From: Clostridia bacterium
GTDB lineage: Bacteria; Bacillota; Clostridia; Christensenellales; Aristaeellaceae
Assembly: GCA_017552535.1 (NCBI GenBank)
Contig: JAFZPV010000036.1
Location: 1 to 52,352 of the forward strand
Length of the DNA: 52,352 bases
Reading direction: 5' to 3'
Translations under genes and position numbers: made by a program
The notes under the pieces: generated by a model
Seen by the model: the letters and a program-made list of their open reading frames with translations, nothing else
What the model was told of the DNA's origin: nothing
Databases searched by the model: none
Shown: positions 15,675 through 24,047 of the stretch, piece after piece
Position numbering within the stretch: the stretch's first letter is position 1
Layout: the number at the start of each line of letters is the position of its first letter

Positions 15675-16346
15675 TCAGTTCAGGTATTCTTCCAGGGTGA
15701 GGTTGTTTTTGTGCATGTATGCAGCGGCTTCCGTGCCCACGTAGCGGTAGTGCCAGGGCTCGTAGGATATGCCCGTGATGTGGGCCTTGTTGGCGGGATA
15801 GCGCTGGATAAAGCCGTATTTCCAGGCGTTCTGCCTGAGCCATGCGTACTGGGGCGTATTTTCGAAGCCGCCCACGTTTTCGGCGGTCACGTCGAAGCAC
15901 AGCCCGGTCTGGTGTTCGCTGCAGCCGGGCTTCTGGGCGTAGCCGTCCCGGCACTCGGCGTAGACCTCCTTCTGGCGCTCGTAGGAGCGGTATCCGCTGG
16001 TGATGTAAAAGCCGTTCACGTTCTCGCTCTCGGCGGCGGCGAACATCTCCTGCGCGGCCAGGTAGGTGCCGTAGGTCAGATAGATATCGGACCGGGACAG
16101 GCGGAAGGAGTGGCGCATCTCATACAGGTTCACCAGTTCGTCCGGCACGTAATCCGGGCTCAGGGGATGATCCGCGTTCACCAAAAGGATGTCGCTTGCG
16201 CGGCGCTTCTGTCCGGCGCCCTTTTCGTAGCCCAGATAAAACCCTGCCGCGAAGATAAGCGCCGCGGCCACCAGGAGCGCCAGCGCACCTGTCTGCGAAA
16301 TGCGCCTGCGCTTTTTGAGGACCTTTTTGCCTGTTTCCCTGTTCAT
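15675..16346 (-). CDS. VanY-type D-Ala-D-Ala carboxypeptidase (peptidase M15B)
   Basis: 223 residues: a basic N-terminus, one membrane anchor (about 19-40), then an extracellular M15 peptidase. The zinc site motifs are complete: TSGYRSYERQ (about 117), CSEHQTGLCFD (about 142, His and Asp ligands) and YEPWHYRYVG (about 195, catalytic Glu and His). It would trim the terminal D-Ala of peptidoglycan stem peptides. There are no vancomycin-resistance genes nearby, so housekeeping wall trimming is the likely role. The ribosome site is GGGAGGA, 11 bases from the ATG. It is 37 bases behind the Gfo/Idh gene, probably the same transcript. Confidence 0.94.
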   Translation of the reverse strand: MNRETGKKVLKKRRRISQTGALALLVAAALIFAAGFYLGYEKGAGQKRRASDILLVNADHPLSPDYVPDELVNLYEMRHSFRLSRSDIYLTYGTYLAAQEMFAAAESENVNGFYITSGYRSYERQKEVYAECRDGYAQKPGCSEHQTGLCFDVTAENVGGFENTPQYAWLRQNAWKYGFIQRYPANKAHITGISYEPWHYRYVGTEAAAYMHKNNLTLEEYLN

Positions 16347-16383
16347 GCCTTGGATGCTCCTCCCGTTTGGAACGCTGCGCGCG

Positions 16384-17493
16384 TCACGCGTCCAGGCAGC
16401 CCTTCAGCTCCGTTTTCACCATGGGCGGGCGGCGCTTGAACTTCGTGCTCATCTTCACCCAGCGTCCGCTCTGTGCGCTGCGCTCAAAGCCCGTCATGGC
16501 GTCCAGCACGTGGAAGGTCTGTTTGTAGTCCGCCCGCGCTTCGCGTCCGGTGCGGATGGCCACGGCCATGTCGTCCAGACCCAGCGCGCGGCTGTTTTCT
16601 TTATAATCGTACATCAGCGGCACTTCGCGCACCTCGCCGTCCTCGGGCCTGAACAGCTTCACGGGGCCGCCGAAGCCGTTGGGATCGGGCACGAACAGCG
16701 TGCCGCGGCTGCCGTACACTTCGAAGCGCGCCTGGTAGGGATAATATACGTCGAAGGTGGTGAACAGCGTGCCGATGGCGCCGGAATCGTATTTGATGGT
16801 GCCGGCTACATAGGTGTTCACGTTCACGTCTATGGGCGTGCCGGCGAAGGGCTGGCTGGTGATCATGCGCTTTTCAAAGCTCTTTTTGCTGGCGCTCATC
16901 ACGCTGTGTATGCCGCCGCAAAGATTGATCAGGGCGGTCAGGTAATACGGCCCCATGTCGAACATGGGCCCGCCGCCGTACTGATAGTAAAAGTCCGGAT
17001 CTGGATGCCAGGTCTCATGGCCGTGGCAGATCATGAAGGCTGCGCTGCCCACCACGTCGCCGATAAAGCCGTCGTCGATCAGCCGGCGGCAGGTCTGTAT
17101 TCCCGCGCCCATGAAGGTGTCCGGCGCGCCGCCCAGCATGAGGCCCTTTTCCTGCGCCAGCTTCACCAGCGCCTGGCCTTCCTCCAGCGACGCGCCCAGG
17201 GGCTTTTCGCTGTATACGTGCTTGCCGGCTTCCAGCGCGGCCTTGCTCACCTCGAAGTGCTCGTAGGGGCGGGTGAGGTTCAGCACCAATTCCACCTCGG
17301 GATCGCCGAAGGCGTCGTACATGGTATCGTAGATCTTCGGCACGCCGTATTTCTGCCGGGCGTTCTCGGCGCGCTCGCGCACCAGGTCGCAAACGCCGAT
17401 GAGCCGGATGTCCCTAAAAACCTTGGTGATGTTCTCCAGATAAATGCCGCTGATGCAGCCTACGCCGATCATGGCCACGTTTACAGGCTTCAT
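16384..17493 (-). CDS. Gfo/Idh/MocA-family oxidoreductase
   Basis: 369 residues. N-terminal Rossmann fold with VAMIGVGCISGIYLENI (about 5) binding NAD(P), then VYSEKPLGASLEEGQ (about 90) carrying the conserved Glu-Lys-Pro, and a C-terminal alpha/beta domain. These enzymes oxidise or reduce sugars and inositols. The start at 17493 has AAGGAGG; an upstream extension into the ThuA gene lacks one. It is 11 bases after the ThuA gene, a pairing that is very common in sugar-use clusters of Firmicutes, where ThuA proteins take part in conversion of keto-sugar glycosides. Substrate not determined. Confidence 0.95.
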   Translation of the reverse strand: MKPVNVAMIGVGCISGIYLENITKVFRDIRLIGVCDLVRERAENARQKYGVPKIYDTMYDAFGDPEVELVLNLTRPYEHFEVSKAALEAGKHVYSEKPLGASLEEGQALVKLAQEKGLMLGGAPDTFMGAGIQTCRRLIDDGFIGDVVGSAAFMICHGHETWHPDPDFYYQYGGGPMFDMGPYYLTALINLCGGIHSVMSASKKSFEKRMITSQPFAGTPIDVNVNTYVAGTIKYDSGAIGTLFTTFDVYYPYQARFEVYGSRGTLFVPDPNGFGGPVKLFRPEDGEVREVPLMYDYKENSRALGLDDMAVAIRTGREARADYKQTFHVLDAMTGFERSAQSGRWVKMSTKFKRRPPMVKTELKGCLDA

Positions 17494-17504
17494 GCGTATC
17501 CTCC

Positions 17505-18227
17505 TTAATACATCTTGGCGGTGTTTTCGAATCTCTCGGTGGTGAGGCCGTGGTCCAGGGCGTACTGCTTGCCTTCGCCTGCCCACACCATGCCGCGCTC
17601 CATCATGACGGCGGCGCTGGGGGACTTGTCGAACACGTCATCGTGGTGGCCCAGGGATGTATAGAATACCCGGCCGTTGCCCCAGAATTTCGTCCAGGTC
17701 ACGGGCATGTCCACGGGTTTGTTGGAAATGTGATAGTAGGGCACCAGGGGGAAACGGGTGGTGGCCAGTACTTCGATGGAGGGATCGACGTGCAGGTTAT
17801 AATGCTCGCTGCAAACCGGGAAATCCTCCAGGCCTTCCACGATGGGGCTGGAGCCGTGGCGGATGTTCACCGTGTAGTTGATGCCGTCTCCGCCGGGATG
17901 GGAGATCCACTGGCCGCCGGTCATGAACTGCCACTCCGTGTTTTCGCGGAAGCTGTCGCACATGCCGCCGTGGCAGCCCGCCAGGCCCACGCCCGAACCA
18001 ACGGCCTTGCAGATGTTTTTGCACTGCTCCCAGGAGATCTGGCCCATGGTCCAGCAGGCTACGATCAGGTCGAGGCCCATCAAGGCGTCCAGGTCCTCCG
18101 CGGGGGCCAGGGAATCGTGGATCGTCACTTCGTATCCGTGTTTTTCAAGCATTCCCTTAAAACGCTTGCTGGTGAGCTTGGGCTCGTGTCCGTCCCAGCC
18201 GCCCTGAAATATCCAGGCTTTTTTCAT
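17505..18227 (-). CDS. ThuA domain protein
   Basis: 240 residues covering one ThuA fold (class I glutamine-amidotransferase-like). Visible elements: WDGHEPKLTSKRFKGML at the start, LAGCHGGMCDSFRE (about 110), HPGGDGINYTV and the closing GRVFYTSLGHHDDVF (about 197). ThuA was named for trehalose use in rhizobia and is linked to 3-keto-glycoside metabolism together with Gfo/Idh oxidoreductases, its partner here. Start ATG 18227 follows GGAGGA; the longer open frame upstream crosses the promoter and a terminator and is not coding. First gene of a probable seven-gene minus-strand run down to lgt. Confidence 0.94.
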   Translation of the reverse strand: MKKAWIFQGGWDGHEPKLTSKRFKGMLEKHGYEVTIHDSLAPAEDLDALMGLDLIVACWTMGQISWEQCKNICKAVGSGVGLAGCHGGMCDSFRENTEWQFMTGGQWISHPGGDGINYTVNIRHGSSPIVEGLEDFPVCSEHYNLHVDPSIEVLATTRFPLVPYYHISNKPVDMPVTWTKFWGNGRVFYTSLGHHDDVFDKSPSAAVMMERGMVWAGEGKQYALDHGLTTERFENTAKMY

Positions 18228-18314
18228 CTTGGATTCCTCCTCGCTTGTTTTCGTGGGGCCGCGCCGCTTTTCCGGCAGACGCACAGGTGCATGCCGGCGG
18301 TGCTTTATGCAAGC

Positions 18315-18323
18315 ATTATACCA
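18315..18323 (-). promoter_or_regulatory. Extended -10 promoter of the ThuA operon
   Basis: TGG-TATAAT (18323-18315) gives an extended -10. No good -35 is present at 17 bases, so the TG element probably compensates. It leaves an 80-base leader. Confidence 0.6.
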
Positions 18324-18404
18324 CATACTTTGCCCGTTCGATATACCGTCCGGGGATTTCCGGAAAAGAAATTTTGCCTCCCCGAGCCCAAATGGCGGCA
18401 AAAG

Positions 18405-18428
18405 CAAAAAAGGGCTGTTCAGCAGCCC
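18405..18428 (-). terminator. Terminator after the GNAT gene
   Basis: Leftward hairpin with arms GGGCTG and CAGCCC around a five-base loop, followed by TTTTTT. It separates the HD-GNAT unit from the ThuA operon. Confidence 0.85.
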
Positions 18429-18437
18429 CAAGACGCT

Positions 18438-18953
18438 TTACGGATGATCTCCGATGAGCTTCTCCATCCAGATCATATTGTACCAGCGCCCGAATTTGTA
18501 TCCGCACAAATGAAACTCGCCGACCTTCGTGTATCCGAGATGCCGATGAAACTGTTCGCTGCTGCGCGTAAGGTATTCGTCCTCTTCCACCGGGTCCCCG
18601 ATGCATGCGTACAGGTTTCGTATACCCATGGTCTTCAGGCGCTCTTCCAGCGCCTCGTACAGCTTTCTGCCATAGCCGTGTCCTTTGGATGCATGGTCCA
18701 CATAGATCGTCACTTCGCTGGAATGCCTGTAGGCGGCTCTGCCCACGAATGGCCCGGCATAGGCGTACCCAAGGACCGTGCCGTCCTCTTCCAGCACCAG
18801 GTACGGGTATTTCCGGAGCGTCTTTTCGATGCGCTCCCGGAATTCGTCCGGGGAAGGCACGTCGTATTCAAACGTGATCGCGGTGTTTTTGACGTAATAG
18901 GCATATATCTCAAGCAGCCTTCCGGCGTCGTCTGTGGTTGCACTGCGTATCAT
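18438..18953 (-). CDS. GNAT N-acetyltransferase, phosphinothricin/MnaT-like
   Basis: 171 residues, one GNAT domain. It resembles the Pat/MnaT group that acetylates small amines such as phosphinothricin, methionine sulfoximine or other amino acids: TTDDAGRLLEIYAYYV at the start, NTAITFEYD (about 23), GYAYAGPFVGRAAYRHSSEV (about 63), then GHGYGRKLYEALEERL, the acetyl-CoA loop, and HRHLGYTKVGEF near the end. Start ATG 18953 follows GAGGTG. It sits 10 bases downstream of the HD gene and ends at a terminator. Real substrate not known. Confidence 0.92.
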   Translation of the reverse strand: MIRSATTDDAGRLLEIYAYYVKNTAITFEYDVPSPDEFRERIEKTLRKYPYLVLEEDGTVLGYAYAGPFVGRAAYRHSSEVTIYVDHASKGHGYGRKLYEALEERLKTMGIRNLYACIGDPVEEDEYLTRSSEQFHRHLGYTKVGEFHLCGYKFGRWYNMIWMEKLIGDHP

Positions 18954-18963
18954 AAGAAACACC

Positions 18964-19545
18964 TCATGCGTCCGGACCGCGCCGGCCTTCCGTATCGATC
19001 TTTTCAAGCGTGTCTTCCAGTATGGCCTTCCTGAGCTGCGTGAGCCAGGGCGAAAACGCCGCCGCGTCGAACGCGTAGGTCCGGTTCAGCTCGTATTCGT
19101 TTTCAGACCATGTGCCGATGGGGGACTCGTTGTGCTGGATCAGGGCTTCCAGCTTGTCCAGTGCCTTACAGATCCTGGCCTCTGTGGTCTTCTGTGCGTC
19201 CATCTCGGCATAGAGCGAACGCATTTCCGAAGATACTTCTTTGGGAAGGCCTGCCACCCACTTGCCGAGCAGAGAGTCTTCCGTTTCCCTGTCCCGGTCC
19301 GTTTTCACGAACGTGGGGATATCCCCGGTAAAGCACTCGCCCAGGTCGTGTATCAGGCACATCCTCATCACCCTGCCCATATCCGCCTGAGGGAACTCGC
19401 TTTGCAGAAGGAAGGCCATCAGAGACAGACGCCAGCTGTGCTCCGCGACGCTTTCCGTTCTGCCTTCCGATGTGGTGCAGTGCCGCGGCGTATCCTTCAG
19501 CTTTTCTGCTATATGCAGTATTTCAAGAAAATCCCGAACGTCCAT
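18964..19545 (-). CDS. HD-domain phosphohydrolase (YfbR/HDDC2-like)
   Basis: 193 residues. The HD metal site is made by SVAEHSWR (His, about 34), CLIHDLGE (His-Asp, about 63) and KALDKLEAL (Asp, about 131), the arrangement of YfbR/HDDC2-type 5'-deoxynucleotidases that hydrolyse dNMPs. Such enzymes act in nucleotide salvage and clean-up. The start at 19545 has GGGAGAG in front; an earlier in-frame start lacks one. First gene of a two-gene unit with the GNAT protein. Confidence 0.9.
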   Translation of the reverse strand: MDVRDFLEILHIAEKLKDTPRHCTTSEGRTESVAEHSWRLSLMAFLLQSEFPQADMGRVMRMCLIHDLGECFTGDIPTFVKTDRDRETEDSLLGKWVAGLPKEVSSEMRSLYAEMDAQKTTEARICKALDKLEALIQHNESPIGTWSENEYELNRTYAFDAAAFSPWLTQLRKAILEDTLEKIDTEGRRGPDA

Positions 19546-19609
19546 GTTTCTCTCCCAATACATTTCTTTCGAATCGTTTGTGCCGTTATGCCTGCATCCG
19601 GTTTTATCG

Positions 19610-19643
19610 AAAACGGCACAGCCGTCCGTAAACAGCTGTGCCG
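19610..19643 (-). terminator. Terminator after pta
   Basis: Arms CGGCACAG (19614-19621) and CTGTGCCG (19636-19643), with TTTTCG following on the leftward strand. It closes the buk-pta unit. Confidence 0.85.
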
Positions 19644-19656
19644 TCTTTTCAAAGCC

Positions 19657-20655
19657 TCACCCCTGCGCCTGCACCGCCGTGAGGGCCACGGTGGATACGA
19701 TGTCTTCCACCGAGCAGCCGCGGCTCAAGTCGTTGCAGGGCTTCGCAAGGCCCTGCAGCACCGCGCAGGCTTCTGCGCCGCCCAGGCGCTGGGTGATCTT
19801 GTAGCCGATGTTGCCCGCCTGCAGGTCCGGAAATACCAGCACGTTGGCCCGGCCTGCCACAGGGCTTCCCTTGGCCTTGGACGCGCCGATGTCAGGCACG
19901 ATGGCGGCGTCGAACTGCATCTCGCCGTCCAGCAGGAGGTCAGGCGCCATCTCGTGCGCCAGGGAGGTGGCCTGCTGCACCTTGCTCACCAGTTCGTGCT
20001 TCGCGCTGCCCTTGGTGGAGAAGGAGAGCATTGCCACCCGCGGTTCCTCTATGCCGCACAGCGTGCGCGCGGTATCGGCGGCAGATACGGCGATGCAGGC
20101 CAGCTCCTCTGCGGTGGGGCAGGGCATGACCACGCAGTCGGAATACACCAAAAGTCCGTGATGGCCGATGTTTTCATTCGGCAGTTCCATCAAAAAGCTT
20201 GAAGACACCACCTTGATGCCCGGCCTGGTCTTGATGATCTGCAGCGCGGGCCGGAGCATGTCGCCTGTGGTGTGCACGGCGCCGGACACGAGCCCGTCCG
20301 CGTCGCCCAGCTTCACCATCATGATGCCGAAATACATGTTGTCTTCCACAAGCCGCGCAGCGTCCTCTTCCGTTACGCCTTTCGCCTTGCGCAGTTCATA
20401 CAGCGCCTGGGCGTAGCGCGCCCTGTCGGGGCTCGTTTTGGGATCGACGGTCTGAATGCCGTCCAGGCACGCGCCCGTCTCTGCTGCGGCAGAGGCGATA
20501 GAATCTTTATCGCCCAGCAGCACCGGCTTTGCCAGGCCTTCCGCACAGAGGATCGCCGCCGCCTGCACCGTGCGCTTTTCGTCGCCCTCGGGCAGCACGA
20601 TGGTTTTCACATCGGCCTTCGCTTTGGCTTTTACCGTTTCCATCAGCCTTCCCAT
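19657..20655 (-). CDS. pta: Phosphate acetyltransferase
   Basis: 332 residues, the short Pta form. Interconverts acetyl-CoA and acetyl phosphate in the cytoplasm. Family motifs: DGLVSGAVHTTGDMLRPAL (about 120), MLSFSTKGSAKH (about 208), FPDLQAGNIGYK (about 277) and the C-terminal NDLSRGCSVEDIVST, all of acetate-type Pta rather than phosphotransbutyrylase. Start ATG follows AAGGAGA, 20 bases after the butyrate kinase gene. The partner kinase is Buk-type instead of acetate kinase, an unusual combination. Confidence 0.96.
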   Translation of the reverse strand: MGRLMETVKAKAKADVKTIVLPEGDEKRTVQAAAILCAEGLAKPVLLGDKDSIASAAAETGACLDGIQTVDPKTSPDRARYAQALYELRKAKGVTEEDAARLVEDNMYFGIMMVKLGDADGLVSGAVHTTGDMLRPALQIIKTRPGIKVVSSSFLMELPNENIGHHGLLVYSDCVVMPCPTAEELACIAVSAADTARTLCGIEEPRVAMLSFSTKGSAKHELVSKVQQATSLAHEMAPDLLLDGEMQFDAAIVPDIGASKAKGSPVAGRANVLVFPDLQAGNIGYKITQRLGGAEACAVLQGLAKPCNDLSRGCSVEDIVSTVALTAVQAQG

Positions 20656-20675
20656 GATGTCATCTCCTTTTTGCG

Positions 20676-21797
20676 TTACAGACCCAGGTTTTCAAATCCG
20701 TTCCATACGGGCTTTCCGGCGTAGCGCAGGATCGGCCTTTCGCCCCGCAGGGCCTTGAGCACCGACCATGCGAGAGCCTCCTGCTCCATCTCGCCGGGAT
20801 ACACGCTGATGGGCGCGATCCAGCCGCAGCGGCGGCGGATGCCCTCCTCGATGTCATAAAAGCGCATCAGCCCGCCGGTCAGCAGGATGCCGTCCACCTG
20901 CCCGCACAAGACCGCGCTCATCTCGCCGATCTGCTTGCACACCTGATAGATCAGCGTGTCCCACACCAGCGAGGCCTTGGGATCGCCTTCCTCCACCTTG
21001 CGGTGGATGGCGTCGGAATCCGCCGTGCCGAACAGGCTCACGAAGCCGCCGGCCCGGGAGCACATCAGGCGAACTTCCTTAACGCTGTGGGCCTCGATGT
21101 AGTCCAGCAGCTGCAGCACCGGCACGCTGCCGATGCGCGTGGGCGTGAACGCGCCTTCACCGTCGGCGCCCATGTTGCCGTCCACCATGCGCCCGCGCTC
21201 GTGGGCGCTCACGGTGATGCCGCCGTCGATGTGCGCCACGATGAAATTGCGCTCTTCGTAGCGCATGCCGTTTTTCTGCGCGTGGTATTCCGCCACGGCC
21301 TTCTGGTTGAGCACGTGGGAATGGCTCACGCGGTATACGCCCTTTATGCCCGTCAGCCGCGCCAGATCCGAATACTCGTCCACGTTCGTGGGATTGAGAG
21401 TATAGGCGGGTTTGCCGTATTCCTGCGCGAACGTCCAGGCCAGCATCACGCCGAGCTTGGCGGGGTGCTCGCTGCCGCCCACGGCCTTCACGGTGTCGTC
21501 AAACAGCCTTTCGTCCACTTTGGTCACGCCGCCGGGCTGGGAATACGCGCTTCCGCCTCGGCCCACGTACACGTCTATGCTCTCGGGCGCAATTCCGTGA
21601 CGCGAGAGCATATCCAGTATCACCTGATAGCGGAAGGGCAGCTGATCGTTCACGTGGGGGAAGCGCAGAAGCTCCGGCGCGTCGTGAAAAATGCTTTCTT
21701 CAAAAATGGAGGCTTCGTTTTCAAATAGGCTGACCTTCGTGGAGGTCGAACCCGGATTGATCACCAGGAGCCTCAGTTTTTGTGCGTTCATTTCCAT
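20676..21797 (-). CDS. buk: Butyrate kinase (acetate/butyrate kinase family)
   Basis: 373 residues, the butyrate kinase branch of the acetokinase family. Transfers phosphate between butyryl phosphate and ADP to make ATP. Motifs: LLVINPGSTSTKVSLF (about 8), VGRGG (about 75), the HIDGGITVSAHERGRMVDGN substitute for the acetate-kinase signature (about 200; not quoted in full) and LTGGLMRFYDI (about 315). Three in-frame ATGs lie close together; the one at 21797 has the best distance to GGAGG. It precedes pta, so the pair may serve acetate, butyrate or a branched acyl group. A separate promoter lies upstream. Confidence 0.94.
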   Translation of the reverse strand: MEMNAQKLRLLVINPGSTSTKVSLFENEASIFEESIFHDAPELLRFPHVNDQLPFRYQVILDMLSRHGIAPESIDVYVGRGGSAYSQPGGVTKVDERLFDDTVKAVGGSEHPAKLGVMLAWTFAQEYGKPAYTLNPTNVDEYSDLARLTGIKGVYRVSHSHVLNQKAVAEYHAQKNGMRYEERNFIVAHIDGGITVSAHERGRMVDGNMGADGEGAFTPTRIGSVPVLQLLDYIEAHSVKEVRLMCSRAGGFVSLFGTADSDAIHRKVEEGDPKASLVWDTLIYQVCKQIGEMSAVLCGQVDGILLTGGLMRFYDIEEGIRRRCGWIAPISVYPGEMEQEALAWSVLKALRGERPILRYAGKPVWNGFENLGL

Positions 21798-21830
21798 TTG
21801 CATTCCTCCGGGAACAGGATAACGCCGCCC

Positions 21831-21859
21831 ATTGTAAACCCGCGCGGTTAAGATTGCAA
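21831..21859 (-). promoter_or_regulatory. buk-pta promoter
   Basis: -35 TTGCAA (21859-21854), 17-base spacer, -10 TACAAT (21836-21831). Confidence 0.7.
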
Positions 21860-21863
21860 GAAC

Positions 21864-21892
21864 CCCGGACGCAGTTAACGTAAACGTCCGGG
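21864..21892 (-). terminator. Hairpin after the metallo-hydrolase gene
   Basis: Arms CCCGGACG and CGTCCGGG. The following tract is only GTTCTT, so it is a weak or partial terminator directly before the buk promoter. Confidence 0.55.
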
Positions 21893-21912
21893 ACTTGGTA
21901 TAAGAGGAAAGG

Positions 21913-22644
21913 TCAGACGCGCGCTTCCATGCCGTCAAAGCACACCCGAAGGGGCGAAACCGCGCTTCTTTCCAGTTCGGCCTGGGACGGATGGAGCGTG
22001 CGGGCGAAATGGGTGAGGAACACCGGCGCGCCTTCGCCCAGCCGCCCTGTTTTAAGCAGGGTCTTCACCATCAGGCGCACCATGTCCACGGAGTTGTGCT
22101 CAAATATCCGCCAGTCGCCCGGAAAAGCGTCCCCGATGGTGGCGTCGAACACGGCGGCGGAAAGCACCTTGTTTCCGATCATGCGGTGTTCTGAATTCAA
22201 AAGCCACGCGCCGTCCGTGGCGTACAGAAGGCAGCTGCCGCCGCCTTCGATCAGGTAGTGCAGCGTGGTCTCGTATTCGCGCGGGGTGGAGTGGTTGGAG
22301 GGCATGGGAAGAAAGGTATATCCGGCTGCTTCCGCGCTCACGCCCGTTTTCAGGGGGATCACGGTCAAACCGTCCCCGGAGATCTCGCCCGCCCAGCTCT
22401 CGTGGGCGTGCACGCGGCAGGGCGCGAGCGCCTTGAGGGCCTCCGGATCAAAGTGGTCCCGGTGGCTGTGGGTGAAAAACACGTCCGTCACTTTGCTTTT
22501 GTCCGGGATCATGTCCAGCACGGTCTTTGTTACGTCGATCAGCACCCGCCCGTCCAGCAGCGTGCTGGTGAAGCGGCGGCATTCGCCGTTTTCGTCCGGC
22601 CCGTTCCAGTCAGCCGCGCCGGTGCCCAGAAATCGTAAAAGCAT
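21913..22644 (-). CDS. MBL-fold metallo-hydrolase
   Basis: 243 residues, metallo-beta-lactamase fold of the PhnP/RNase Z-like type. Metal-binding motif THSHRDHFD (about 70) is complete; later ligands include the His in SNHSTPREYE (about 128), the Asp of LYATDGAW (about 152) and the His of VFLTHFARTLHP (about 215). PhnP-like enzymes open cyclic phosphodiesters; here the substrate is open. Start ATG 22644 follows AGGAGG. It lies 67 bases behind the UroD-like gene and is probably cotranscribed with it. Confidence 0.92.
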   Translation of the reverse strand: MLLRFLGTGAADWNGPDENGECRRFTSTLLDGRVLIDVTKTVLDMIPDKSKVTDVFFTHSHRDHFDPEALKALAPCRVHAHESWAGEISGDGLTVIPLKTGVSAEAAGYTFLPMPSNHSTPREYETTLHYLIEGGGSCLLYATDGAWLLNSEHRMIGNKVLSAAVFDATIGDAFPGDWRIFEHNSVDMVRLMVKTLLKTGRLGEGAPVFLTHFARTLHPSQAELERSAVSPLRVCFDGMEARV

Positions 22645-22711
22645 AAGTCCGCCTCCTGTACGATCTGCATTTGCATTCAAACTGTGAGTGTAGCCTCTTT
22701 TTGAGGGCCTG

Positions 22712-23854
22712 TCAGGCGTATCTTCCGTAGGTGCGCGCCGTTTCGATCATGGCAAAGATGTTTTCGTCCGGCGTGTCCCTGCCGCACTGGTCGCCGGTGG
22801 ACAGGATAAAGCGTCCTCCCGCCGCCCCGTCGTCTATGGCCTGGCGGCTGGCGCGGGCCACGTCTTCGGGCGTGCCCCGCAGCATCACGTTCGTGGTGTG
22901 CAGGTTGCCCTTCAAAACCAGCGTGTCCCCGTACAGCCGCTTGATCTGCTTTAAGTCGCAGTCGCCCATGGGCGGTATCTCCAGCGGGTCGATCACGGTG
23001 AGGGCGGTCTCGTCGTGGCAGATGCGGATCAGCTCCTTTTCCGGGCCGCAGGAGTGCACGTGGGAAGGGATGCCGTATTCCCGGCACAGCTCCGTGATGC
23101 GTTTCACCACCGGAAGCCCCAGGCGGCGGAACATCTCCACCGTCTGGTACACCAGCGTGCCGCTGCCGCCGGTACATATGAAATCCGGCCTGGTTTCAAG
23201 GCTCATCAGTTTCATAAAGCGCTTTTCCATGCGCTCAAGATAGGCGCGGCTGGCTTCCTCGAAGGGCTCAGGATCGTCGTAATAGTCGTAGACCTGTTCT
23301 TCGTTGGTCACGAAGGTGCTCCGTCCGCACCATACGCCCACCAGCCCGTGATCGCCCATTTCCTCCTTTACCAGCCGGAGCAGTTTTTCGCCTTCGATGC
23401 CCGCGTAGGGGCCGCTGTTTTCCACCGTTTCAAAGCTGGAGGGCTCAAAGTCCGCGCCTGCCTTTTTGAGGCCGATGTCCCGGACCGGAGGATTGTCGCG
23501 GAAGTAGACAGATGCCCTGTCCTCCCAGAACAGCCTTCCGTTGGCCTCGCGGTATTTGCGGGTGACGATCCTGTCTTCTGAGCGCAGCACCACCGCTTCC
23601 TTCAGGTCCCGGTCGATCTCGCCCAGTTCCTCAAACAGGATGGGTACGAAGCCGTCCATGAGCGAATCGTAGCCGAAATGCTTCACGCAGTCGATGTATG
23701 CCTTCCACTGGGGGATCTTCCGGTACAGATAGATGTCCCAGAAGGGCAGACCGGTCAAACGGGCGGGGATCATATTGGACGTGTCGGGACTCACCGGTAC
23801 TGAGTCCGGTATCTCCCCGCGAAGCACCGTTTCGAGCCGCTGTCTCGAAGTCAT
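22712..23854 (-). CDS. Uroporphyrinogen decarboxylase-like protein (UroD/MtaA superfamily)
   Basis: 380 residues, UroD-type barrel. Unlike true HemE it lacks the RQAGR motif near the N-terminus (here SRQRLETVLRGEIPDSVP), and the surroundings have no haem genes. Proteins of this branch in anaerobes include cobamide methyltransferases of the MtaA/MtbA type and many uncharacterised members next to catabolic genes. Features seen: SHVHSCGPEKELIRI (about 255, His-x-Cys as in zinc-binding methyltransferases) and LKGNLHTTNVM (about 300). Start at 23854 follows GGAGGTG. No corrinoid protein gene is close by, so the reaction is unknown. A second superfamily member lies at 51104. Confidence 0.88.
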   Translation of the reverse strand: MTSRQRLETVLRGEIPDSVPVSPDTSNMIPARLTGLPFWDIYLYRKIPQWKAYIDCVKHFGYDSLMDGFVPILFEELGEIDRDLKEAVVLRSEDRIVTRKYREANGRLFWEDRASVYFRDNPPVRDIGLKKAGADFEPSSFETVENSGPYAGIEGEKLLRLVKEEMGDHGLVGVWCGRSTFVTNEEQVYDYYDDPEPFEEASRAYLERMEKRFMKLMSLETRPDFICTGGSGTLVYQTVEMFRRLGLPVVKRITELCREYGIPSHVHSCGPEKELIRICHDETALTVIDPLEIPPMGDCDLKQIKRLYGDTLVLKGNLHTTNVMLRGTPEDVARASRQAIDDGAAGGRFILSTGDQCGRDTPDENIFAMIETARTYGRYA

Positions 23855-23914
23855 TTCGCACCTCCGTACTGCCTGCACCCTTTTACCGGATGCGGACGCG
23901 CCTTGCCGTGCCTC

Positions 23915-23943
23915 AGAGTAGCAGAAGGCAGGGCGTTTGTCAA
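23915..23943 (-). promoter_or_regulatory. Promoter of the UroD-like/metallo-hydrolase unit
   Basis: -35 TTGACA (23943-23938), 17-base spacer, -10 TACTCT (23920-23915). Confidence 0.65.
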
Positions 23944-23984
23944 GGCAGAGAAGAAATTATCACCCTGCGCTGCTCCACAGCGTA

Positions 23985-24013
23985 TTGCCAAAAGACCGGC
24001 GCTCTGCTAAAAT
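23985..24013 (+). promoter_or_regulatory. Promoter of the DUF3592 gene
   Basis: -35 TTGCCA (23985-23990), 17-base spacer, -10 TAAAAT (24008-24013). Divergent from the promoter at 23915-23943. Confidence 0.7.
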
Positions 24014-24047
24014 ACCACCGTACAAAAAGAAAGAAAGAGGCATACAT

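Noticed and set aside
18228-18431. N-terminal extension of the ThuA protein
   Set aside because: It would start in a terminator and run through the promoter; the ATG at 18227 has a good GGAGGA site.
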